Assembly: GCF_017591425.1 (NCBI RefSeq)
Contig: NW_024466599.1
Location: 27,318,001-27,382,000 of the forward strand
Source: Ochotona curzoniae
Taxonomy: Eukaryota; Chordata; Mammalia; Lagomorpha; Ochotonidae
Reading direction: 5' to 3'
Length of the DNA stretch: 64,000 nucleotides
Shown here piece after piece: positions 38,201-50,200 of this stretch (its first letter is position 1; each line of letters starts with the position of its first letter). Below the pieces are notes generated by a model that made no database searches, was not told the DNA's origin, and worked only from the letters and a program-made list of their open reading frames with translations. Made by a program: the position numbers and the translations under genes.

Positions 38201-41200
38201 AGCTGGGACACAAACAAACATCCATACGGAATATTAGCGTGGATGACACCAGTTTAATGTTGCAACACCAGCCCTAACTTTTTCGATATTTTATTTATTT
38301 TTATTATAAAGTCAGATTTAGAGAGAGGAGAGACAAAGAGAAAGATCTTCCATCTGCTGCTTCACTCCCTGAGTGACCACAGTAGCTGGAGCTGAACTGA
38401 TCCTAATTCAGAAGCCAGGAACTTCTTCCAGGTCTCCCATGTGAGTGCAGTGTCCCAAGGTTTTGGGCCATCTTCCACTGCTTTCCCAGGTTACAAGTAG
38501 GGAGCTAGATGGGAAGTGGAGCAGCCGAGACACAACCTGGAACCTATATGGGATCCTGGTGCATGCAAAGAGAGGACATTACCCATTATGCTACTGTGTG
38601 TTTTTTTTTTTTTAAGTGAATTGACCTTAGATGGAGCCCATCCATTGATATATTTTTTGTTATTTATTTTTAATTTTATTTTTATTACAAAGTCAGATAT
38701 ACAGAGAAGAGGAGAGATAGAGAGGAAGATCTTCCATCCGATGATTCACTCCCTGAGTGCAACAGCCAGTACTGTGCCGATATGAGGCCAGGAGCCAGGA
38801 ACTTCCTCCAGGTCTCCCACACGGGTGCAGCGTCCCATGGCCTTGGGTCGTCCTCAACTGCTTTCCCAGGCCACAGGCAGGGAGCTGGATGGGAAGTGGA
38901 GCTGCCAGGACTAGAACCGGTGCCCATATGGGATCCCGGCAAGTTCAAGACAAGGACCTCAGCTGCTAGGCCACTGTGTCGGGCCCGCTACTGTGTTTTT
39001 AACCTGTTACACTTTTCCCACTCTCTCCTTCCCCTTACAGGAAGACCTTTAAACATCCAACAACTGTATTTTAGAACAAGTTTCTTCATTAAAACTATTG
39101 CGAACATCCTCTACTACTGGAACAAATGGTTCTATTATATACCACTCAGTATTTCCAAATAATCCCTTTGGTAATCTAGTGCAGAGCGATAAACCAAAGC
39201 CCTGACTGATGGGCTAATCATACAGTAAGACTGTGAAACCACCAAAAGAGAACACAGACTATCCAATTTCACCTTGTTCCTGAATGGACCGACACCCAGG
39301 CATAGCAGAATCCAGAAATTAACATATACACAATACACAGATACAACTTTCTCTATGAAAATCACTCTATGACAGATTGTCACAGCAAACTCATTGTGAT
39401 GTTAAATGCAATGGAATGACAGAAATTCTAAACAACTGAGATTTTAATTGCAATGCACTGCTGTGATTCTGGCATAAATAAACCGGTTCTCCAGAAAGAG
39501 GCCTAAATACCTATGAATTCAAATGAATAATTATATATACTAATTAGAAAGATATATATACTTATTGGTTTTTTAGTCACCTGGTATAGTGATAACTGGG
39601 CAGGAATTAAAGTATTCTGAAAACAGCTCCGCATTTAAAGTTGCGCTCATTAGAATAACCTTTAGAGTTGGTCTCTGTGGCATAATGTCCTTTAAAACCA
39701 GCAGCAGGAAGTCACTAGAGAAAATAATAGAAACACATGAGGATCAAATAAGTTTATACATGAAAGTCAATAGCTCAAAAAAACTTCCAAATTTTCATTG
39801 GGGAAGGGAGAGAGACAGTGAGAGAGAGGAGAGAGAGAGAGAGAGAGACAGAGAAAGAAACATATTCCCATCTGCTGGTTCAACCCTCAAAAGCCTACGG
39901 TGACAGCTTTGGGCCAAGCCAAAGCCAAAAGCTTGAGGCTCAATGTGGATCTGCCATGTGGGTTACAGGGACCCGGTTCCTTGAGTCACGGCCTCTGCTT
40001 CTCAGGGTACACATTAGCAGGAAGCTGGAGTCAGAAGGCGCCGGCAATCAAAGCCAGTGCTCAGATGTGGGAGGCAGGACATTTCCCCAGCATCTGAACC
40101 ACTAGGTTAAAAGCCTGCTCCTTAACACATTTTGATGTATTTGAGCAATGATATCTGAGACCTATAGGAATAAAAAATTGTGACACTCTTAGAAAGATAC
40201 ATCATGCTGTTGGATGACTTACTATTACAAAGATACCGATTCTTTGAAATAAACTAAATTCACTGCAGTATCAATCAAACTAACAATAGCATTTATTACT
40301 GAATTTGATATTCTACCTTGATATTTATGTGCGCACAAAGAAGCATATACAAAGATTTTCATTTCAGCACTGACTGTAATAGCAAAACGGGAATTACCAA
40401 AGTGTACATCCACCAAGAAATGCTTAATTACAACACTACGATCAGGTCTACAGAATCACATAAGGAATACAAAAGGAGTGAGGCAGGGGAGAACATTTGA
40501 TCTAGCAGGTAAGATTCCACCTGGGATGCCTGAGCCTCATGTCAGAGGGCCTGGATTCATCCTCAACTCTTTCTCCTGACTCTGGCTTCCTACTCTTTCA
40601 GACCCTGCAAGGCAGTGGGGATGGCCGAGATAACTGGACTCCTGTCACCCACTTGGGAAACCTACTTTGAGATCTCAGCTCCTGGCTTTTGCTTGCAAAC
40701 TGTGGCCCATGCAAAGAGCTACAGAGTGGACCCCTGGATGGCAGCTCTGTCTTTCAAATAAATAAAACTTACTTGGACAACTTTGCATTTCACTGCCTTC
40801 CACACCTCGTGTGGCTCTGAATCTTAGCTGTTCTGTTTTCCTTGGCCATGAAAGCTCATTGATGTTCTCGCCTACTGGTGCCCTTCCCCCTGCAGCCAAG
40901 GACACAGGCATCTCCCCTCTCCCCATCTGGCTCACCCTAAAGGTTAGGGATTCAGGCTCTGTGAGTCACTCTGTACGCCAGTTGGTTCCTTGATTAAGGC
41001 GAGACTGTGTATTATTTATCGTTGCTCATGTTTGCTTGTGTGTGTGCTGTTTGTCACCTGGTCCTGACACCCAGCTGGAAGCCAGCAGATCACTCAGTTA
41101 AAGCCTAAACAAGTCGTTTTTGCTCCTTCTGAATGGGGAGGGGGATAAACTTGGTTGTCTCAAGCTAATTAGCAAAGCTGATTAGAAGTGCTAAACAGTT

Positions 41201-44200
41201 ATAAATTTTAAGTTTTGGTTCTAAATGGGTGCTGGTTCTAGAACAGGCTGCTTTACTTCCTATGCAGTAAAACTCCCTGAAATTCTCCTGGAAAAGCAGT
41301 GGAAGATGTGACAAATTCTTGGACCTGGATGGAGTAGCAGGCTCCTGGCTTCAGCCTTGTCTACCCTGGCCAATATGGTCATTGGGGAGTGAACCAGTGG
41401 ATGGACGATCTCTTCACTTCTCTGTAATTCCGCCTTTTAAATCAATCAACCTTAGTAAATTCTTTTTTTTTTTTTCTAAGAAAAAGAGAGTGAAAGAGAG
41501 AGAGAGACTCCATTTGCTGGTTCAATCCATAAACGCTTCCAAAGCCAGGGCTGGGTCAAGGCAAAGCCAAGAACCAGGAAATACATGCTGCTCTCCCACA
41601 CTGGTGTCAGGAACCAGTTTCTTAAGCCATTATTAGCTGTCTTCCCAAAGTACACATTAGCAGGAAGCTGGACTGGAAGCACGGTTGGGACTTGAATCTC
41701 TTCAGATCTCATCTATGAACACTTTACGTATTCACTGCTTCAAAGTACCTGTTCCAATGTGTGATTGCTCATTTAATTGTTCTCTTGTTCATTGTTTCAT
41801 TTTCCTACCAGACCATAGGAGATGAGAGGTCACCACACATACTTCTTCACCATTATACCTCCAAGGTATTTAATACTGGATCAATACACACAAGAGTAAA
41901 GGTCAGGACTGAATGATTGAATAAAGAAGGAGGCACAGATTGATGGACCTATGAACTACAGCCTGCATTACATCCGTTATGCTTATTAAAATGCAACGTT
42001 CTGCTCATTAGGTGCCCAGGAGGATGTGAAACTTTCCTTCCAATCTAACAGGATGACTATTTTAGTGATGAGCATCTGCTCTCTTAACATTTTTAGGATA
42101 CAGACCCTGGCGGCCAGGAAAGCTGTTCCTCTTGACTAACTTGGGCCTTCTTAAAGGCAAATTAACTTTAGTAATCTAGGAAACTGAACTGCAACAAAAC
42201 AAAACAAAAAACAAGACTTTTTTCACTCATGTGTTTCCTGTTACGTTTCGAGTGTTCACTGGGAGAATCTCGTTGTTACCTTTCTTCTGTTCGCTCATGA
42301 ACTTCATCCACAATGACATGGGTGACTCCCTGTAAAGCTGCGTCGCCTTCGAGCCTTCGCAGCAGCACTCCCGTGGTGCAGTACAGCAGTCTGGTGGCTG
42401 AGGACTTGAAGGGGAAATGGGAAGAGTGTTTATGAAATGTTTGAAATCTACCAGCAAGCCACTGTGAACGCATGAGGATAAAGAATATTGCAAATGGCAG
42501 TTTCACTTACTATGAAACGACACTGAACATATCGCTTGTGGCTGTGGACAACAATGAAAGTTCTTCTACTATGTCAGAATTTTAAGTATAATATTCTCAT
42601 AAAAGGCAGTCAAAATGATTACAAAATACCCTAGTGCTGATGAAATAAATTTTGAGTTTGCTCCTTAGACTAAGTCCCAGGTTCAAGAGGAAAACAAGAG
42701 CAAGTGTTTAGTTGCACAGTTAAATGCCACCTGAGGTGTCTGCTTCCTGTATTAGTGTGCCTGGGTTGAAGCCTCCACTCTCCTCCTGTTTCCAACTTCT
42801 GCTGATGTGCACCCTCTGGGTCACCAGGTGAATTCCCAGTTGCTGCAGGTGTGTATAAAAAGGAGTCGATCTCTCTCCCTCTCTGTATCTCTTCCTTTCT
42901 GTGTCTGCCTTTCAAAAACTTAATTTTAAAAAACAAAAACTGCATTTACTAGGTTACTTCTGTCAATAAAGAGTAGAAATTTTTGTAGAGCAAATTTAGC
43001 ATAACCAAGTGAGAACTCCTGTGTTAAAATATTTATAAAAGAACTTTGGCGGTACTGAAGGCGATCCTTAATTTAAAGCAGTGTGAGAGTAGATATGTGT
43101 ATCTCAAATTGACCATGAATTTCCTGACTCCAAAACTTTTTATATGTGAAAATTATAAACTCCTATAACCAAGAAAGCAGCAGAGCATACAAACCTTGAC
43201 ACTTTCTAGCCGAATCTGGTATCCCACCGTCAGACCCACTCTTTCTGTTCTTTCTTTAGCAACACGTTCAGCAACAGAGATGGCCGAGATTCGTCGGGGC
43301 TGGGTACAAATGATGTTAGCTACTTTTTCAGGTGGTCCATTCAGAGAATCGTCCAGAATAAACTGAGGAATCTGTGTGGTCTTCCCACATCTGCTGGTCA
43401 AACCAAGTAAGTCTTAAAATAAGTTTTCAAGGGCCAGTTAACTAAAGAATCAATCACATGTAATGAGGAAAGTGATAAAGGTAATCACAACGACGACCTT
43501 CTAAAACGATTTACTGGTTTAATATCCACAACTGATCAATTTGAGGAATCTGCATTCAGATTAACAGGGAAATTCAATCATATTCTACTCTCATTTGCAA
43601 AATTGGGACTACTGAAAGACATCAAATGTAGACTTGCAAATGCCTGTAACAATGTGAATTCTACGTATAAATCCTAAAGAAGGAGGATTTTTAATTTGAT
43701 ATGGCTAGAAGTGGACTGAGGTTAAAATGGCAAGAGGCTACTTTCTGATACCAAAACAAAAAACAAAACAAACAAACCAATGCAGTTTGTTTCATTAATA
43801 CTCATTCTTTGAGAACTTTTTGAAGACTCTTCATATACATGGACCTCAAAATCTTTTGCACTAAAAATTTCTACATAATCTACATAATAATCTACATAAT
43901 AATCACACATACAGATAAGAAACTAGAAGATACTAGGTTACTACTACAGGGGCAGGTTACGCCTGTTGCTTAGCAACACCAGCATCCCATACAAGTGCCA
44001 GGCTTCAGGTGGCATTCTAGGCTGCTGGCTCCAGCTTGGTCCAGCTCTGACCACTGGGGCCATTTGAGTAAAGAAGCAGGATACAAGAGTCTTCCTCTCT
44101 GTCTTTTCCTCTTTATAATTCTACTTTCAAATAAATAAACTACAGTGTTTTTTTTTTTTTTTAATAAAGATTGCTACTGTAGTGAATCTGGGCATAAATT

Positions 44201-47200
44201 AATTAAATTAATTAATCCATTGTATATTCTTGAATAAATCACTAAATTAAGCCTGCAACTTGCCCCTGCTAAGTAAATTTGTACATGGGGAGTATGAAAT
44301 AGAAAAGATAATTCACCTCAAATTGTTCTTAAAAGAATAAAAGCTTTAAGGAAATCAGAATGACCCCAGGAAATAAACACTTCCAAGCCAAATGTTCTGG
44401 AGCTATTTCTTAAATTTAAATATGGTCCTGGTTAAGTTTTCAGCTGAACTCCCTACTTTACATCTGTCTCAAGGCAGAGGTAAACATTTTGGAGAGTCTG
44501 GTTGTTTTAAATTTGGCTTTTTCAATTACAGAAGTTGCAATGATAGTCTCCAAGAAATATTACTTCATTCGAAAAGATAAAGTAAAAGTTAACACCAGCT
44601 CTTGCTTGTTGGCTTTGTTTTCACAGGCGAACTAGTTAGGTAACCAGGGTATTCATGGTTTACATAAAGGAAAGCTGCATCATGGAGGCAGGGACTGTGG
44701 CCCAGTGGGTTAAGGATTTGCTTGGGTTGTCCACATCTTGTATCAGAACGCTGCTTCAAGCACCAGCTACTTAGCTTCTGATCTAGCTTCCTGCTGACAC
44801 GCTTGGGAAGGCACAAATGACTGCCCACGTACTTGGGTTCTTGCCTTCCATACGGTAAACCTGGATGAAGCTTCTGGGTTCCTGGCTTGAGTCTGGCCCA
44901 GTCCTGTCTGTTGCAACATTTGGAGAGTGAACTGGCAGATGGAAGCTCACTCACTCATGCTCTCTCTCTGCCATTTTGTCTTCCAAAATAAAGAAATAAA
45001 ACTGAAAAAAAAGTTACATTATGAACAAATTACATTCTCACCCAGTCATACCACTTATGACAACCACTTGGTGCTTGCTCAACAATTTGAGAATGTTCTC
45101 TCTTTCTTCCCAAGCAGGGAGTGATTGTCTTTCTTGTAGAATTGACAGGAACTGTCTGGAAGCCTAACAAAAACAAACAAAAGGTACCAGTTATTTTTAC
45201 TCACCTTTCACAAAGACTTGAATCCAGAACCCCATAGTTAGACCCATTCTTCCTCTATCTTTAACAACTTCTCTAGAGATGAGACCACAGACATTTGCAA
45301 TTGGATGCAGATGACTCTAAAAAAGGTTGTTCAAAGAAACATCTAGAGTATGCTATAGAATCTATGCAGTCTTCCTGTATGTGAACATGCTAGAAGATCA
45401 GAGAAGTGAAACAAACTTCCCTTAGTCTACTCAACTCCTAGCATGTGTGTCCGTACCAGCACTGTCAACAGAGCTTTCTGTGTGGATGGAAATGTTCTAT
45501 ATCTCCATTATCCAATGTAGTATGCCCCAGTCACCTGTGAATAGCGACCCCTTGAAATACAGACCAGGCTAGAGAGGAACTGAATATTTAATTTTAATGA
45601 ATTTATTTTAAGTTAAAGACTCAAAGGAGGCTAGGGGCTACCATGCTGGACAGGTTTATTTTTTTCTAAATCAATGTGCTCAGGATCACAAAGTTGTGGG
45701 AAAAGGGGGATTCAAAGCCAATAAGGGTATGTTTTGGCTAATCACATGTATGTAAATAGTTTCACTTTCAATTGCTAATGCTATAAAGATTGTAATGCAT
45801 GTTAAAATTATAATTGTGCTTTTGAACAATTTAAGAAATTTATGCTAACATGCCATTTCCTGATTGATCAAAGTATGTGGATTTTCCTATCATTTAATTC
45901 ATGGTATAGTTTTATTCATACTTTGATGTTCTGTGGATATCATACTATATATATATGAGAGGGTGCTATACTATGTCAAAAATCAGAATCACAAACTAAA
46001 ACTAGAAGGCCCTGAAACAGCATTTAATGCAACCCTCAAACTGATTAAATAACGCATCCTGGTCCAACAGCCAGCTATGTCTCAGAGTTCACTTATGGAT
46101 TCTTTCAAAAAACATTCACGTAAATAGATTCTAAGCAAGGACTTTGGAAATAGAGAACTAGGTTTGAACCCCTCTGTCGTCATTTACCAGCTATGTGATC
46201 TTGGGCATATAATTAATCTCATGAGCCTTTGAAATGGGGTGAGAGTCCTTCCTGTTCCTTTTACACCCCAGTTTTTCCAATGCCAACCACAATATGAACA
46301 GTCTTTTCACACATCAGGCTGTTTATCAAGGAACCAAAGGCACAAGATTTCAAGAATATTTGGTGGAAATGCGAACGACTGCTATTCATCAGCTGTGGGA
46401 TTTTCTAGAACAATTTAGCACATGCAATCCTATTTTGCTGTGGCATGTGGAAACTGACTACTGAGGGTGAAAGAGCCATAGAGGTACAAGGAGGAGTAGA
46501 CAAAGCTTTTTCATTCAATGCCCTTTATCCAAACATTAGGGAGCGAAGGCAGTCCCTCTCTCGGCATTCCATACCTGTTTGATTTGGAATTGCTTGCAGA
46601 TTTTAGCATTTTCAGCATGTACTGACTTTGCCTGCCAGTCATATCTTTTGGAAATCTTTTTCTTAAGGTTCACATAGCTTTCCTTCTCCACCATAACTGG
46701 TGCAGGACCTTCATCCTCATCTGCCTCCTCCTCGGGTTCTGATTCTTTTTCAACTTGAAGGGAATATAAGGGAACAATTTGCAAGAGCCCTACAATACCA
46801 TGATGCAACCCACACCAAATGCCCATGACATGATCAACTGATAAACAAAATGTGGCATGTCCATATAATGGACTAGTATTCAGCAGTACTCATATAGGCT
46901 ACAACATGAATGACCCCTGAAAGCATTACTTCAGAAAAGAAGCCAGTTTCAAAGAGCCACGTATCATGTGACTTCATTACTATGCAACATCCAGAACAGG
47001 TAACTGCATAGATTGATTGTAAATTAGCGGGTGTCAGGGAAAGGGGAAAGGGGAAGGGAGGGTAATCTGCCCTTTTCTTGGGGTGATTGTGTTTTGAAAT
47101 TAGACAGTGATGATGGCAATACAACTCCCTAAAAATACTAAAAGCAACCCAATTGTGTATATATTTTAAAGATATATTCACATCACTTGAAAGAGTTACA

Positions 47201-50200
47201 GAGAGAGAGGGAGTCAGGGAGAGATCTTCCACCTGCTGGGTCCGACCCCTAAATGGTCACAAGGCCTGAGCTGGACTAATCTGAAGCTGGGAGCCAAGAG
47301 CTTCTTCCAGGTCTCCTATGTAGGTGAAAGGACCCAAACTTTGGCTCGGTCTCCGTTGCTTTCCCAGGCCACAGCAGGGAGTTGGGTCAGAAGTGGAGTA
47401 GCTGAGACATAAACTGGCAGCCATATAGGATGCCTGGTATAGCCTGCTACAACATAGTTCTGGTGTCTGAAATGTATACTTTAAAAGGGTGAATTTGGGC
47501 CCTGCGTGATAGCATAGTGGCTTAATCCTTGCCTTGCAACCACCAGGATCGCATATGGGAAGCTCCACTTTCCTTGCAGCTCCCTGCTTCTGGACTGGGA
47601 AAGCAGTCGAGCATGACCCAAAGCCTTGGGACTCTGCACTCATGTGTGAGACCCAGAACAGGCTCCTGGCTGCTGGTTTTGGATTGGTTTAACTCTGGCC
47701 ATTGTGGCCACTTGCAGAGTGAGTTAGTGGATGGAAGATCTTTGTCTCTCTTCTCTGTAGATCTCACTTTCCAATAAAAATAAAGCTTAAAAAAGGGGAG
47801 GTGAATTTGGGAGTCTGGCACCATGGCTCAACTGGCTAATCCTTCCCTTACAAAGTGCAAGGATCCCACATGGGCACAGGTTTAAGTCCTGGCTGCTCCA
47901 CTTCCAGAAGAAGCTCCTGGCTTTGGATTGACTCAGCTCCAGCATTGTGACCATTTGGGGAATAAACCAGCAGATAGAAGATATTTCTGTACCTCCTTCT
48001 CTCCGTAAAATCTGCCTTTTCAATAAAAATAAATAAATCTTAAAAAAAAAAAGGTGAATTTGGGGACCAGAGTTGTGGCACAGCATGTTAATCCATAGAC
48101 TGCAATGCCAACATCTACTGGACTATCAGTTCAAATTCTCGCTGCTCTACTTTCCTGATCCAACTCTCTGCAAATCTGGGAAAGCAGCAGAAAATGACCC
48201 AGGCTTTAATGAATATGAGAGACTCGGATAGAATTCCAGGTTTCTGCTTTTGGCCTGCCCAGGACCACTGGGAGATCCCAGAGCAGCCTGAGGAGCTCTG
48301 ACTTTTAAATGCACCACCATTCTCAATGTTCTCCACAAGACCAACGCCTTACATACCTTCTGGACTTGGATTTGAAACAGAAGAATGATTTGGGATCACT
48401 GGTTTACGACAGGCAGGATTATTTGCTCGGGTCCGAGAGGGTACTGGCAGAAAATTCACAGGAGGGACACTATACTTGTGGTGAGTATGTGTTAGTAACT
48501 TGACAATTTCCGATTCTTCTTGTAAAAGGGTTATTAAGGAATATACCACAGGTTCTGAAGTTTCTGCATATGTCAAGGCCTTGTCATAAAGGAACTCAGA
48601 AATATTTAAACGACAGGCCGGAGGTAGATTCTCATTGGTGGAGTAAAATGCCACAAGGGGAGCTTCATAGGGGTATTTGTGGTTTTTAGAAAATCGAATT
48701 TCAAGTTCATACAAAAAGGATGCATCTTCATTAGCATTAAGATGAGAATCATCTACAATTCTTTCTGCTCTTCCAACCATTTGATTTGGGGGCACTTCAT
48801 GCTTGAATTTGCATCTGGATCCAAATTTACAATTTCCTTTGAGGTAAAATTTACAGGTTTCAGGTGAAATCTCTGGCACATTTTTGGCACTTTCCTTTTG
48901 CTTGGACTGACAGAATTTACTTGTCAAATATTCCAGATCTAATCCAATGGTCCAGACTCTGTTGTGAATCCTTTCTACGAATCTGTCTCCACAGATTGAC
49001 CTGAGGGCGAAGGCCTCTTCCTGCCGCTGCTCCACACACTGGTCCAGGCTTATCAGCTCTGCTGCCGTGGAGGTCTTCATCCTCTCTCCAAACGTGTCGG
49101 AGAAGCACTGGGTGAGCAGCAGCTCGAGGGATGCCCCCAGATCGCCATCACAAACCCTCAGGGCTGCCTGGCAGCGTTCCAGGTCGAAACCATACCTGCC
49201 AAAGACAAAACATGACAGAAATGACAAGGAAGAAGTTCTAGTGCTTCACCCAAGTGAAAGCCACTTTACATATGCTTACATGAAATTGTGATTCTCTGGC
49301 TCGTCTTGAAAAGACTACCCCCGGTAATCTTAATCCCCCCCGTTTAGTCCCCCATCGCTACTAGAGAAGGCCTTAGGCACATCAGGCACTGCTGCAACCC
49401 ACACAACAGCAAAGTAGCCAAGGAGGGCAGGAGGGGTTTTAGTGTGACACCAGTTTCCATGACTTCTTCCCTAACTCCCCATCACAACGGGAGCAGTCAC
49501 CTGCAAAGTTTCTGCACTGCAAAGGGTGAGACTGCAAAGTCAGCGGCGGGAGGCTCCCCTGGGGCTGGGCCGGCACAGTCCGAAGGCTCCAAGTCCGGAA
49601 TGAGGGAGGGCTCTTGTCCAGCTGGCCAGTAGCGCTCCTCGTCACAGCAGTCGGGCTCATCGTCCACCTCCTCCCCAGAAAAGCCTTTTCTGGAGAAGGC
49701 GACATTTTCATACATCAGATACGAAATGCAGAAAGGGGAAAGGAGCTGAATTTCATTCAAGGCACCAGGAATATACAATCCTGATGACTCTTCCGTAACT
49801 GATTTAATTTTGGGAACTGTTAATTTAGCATTGTGGCAATTACTATTTATCAGACATTGATTACAGTCCTGTATAACCCTATAAGGTACTACTGGAATCC
49901 CTATTTTTCAGATAATTAACTAAAACTTAAGAGAGGATTAGTAACTGTCTAAAGTTCTCCAATCAGGAACAAGTAGACATTTTACCCAAGACAGTCTAAT
50001 CGCAGAGACTCTGTTCCTAAACACAGGAACCTCAGCTATCATTTCTCTTATTCATAAAATGTATCTCTGGGGGCTGATGCTGTGGTTTACTGCGTTAAGC
50101 ACTCCACTTGCAATGCCAGCATCCTATGATATCCCGTTATGGGAAAGTGATTGGAGTTCTTGCTGCTCAGCTTCTGATCCAACTCCTTGCTATCAGCTGT

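Noticed and set aside
48349..49227. 292-codon frame as a single stand-alone gene
   Set aside because: It is DHX57 exon 5 read through its acceptor and donor; both splice sites are clear and flanking exons complete the protein.
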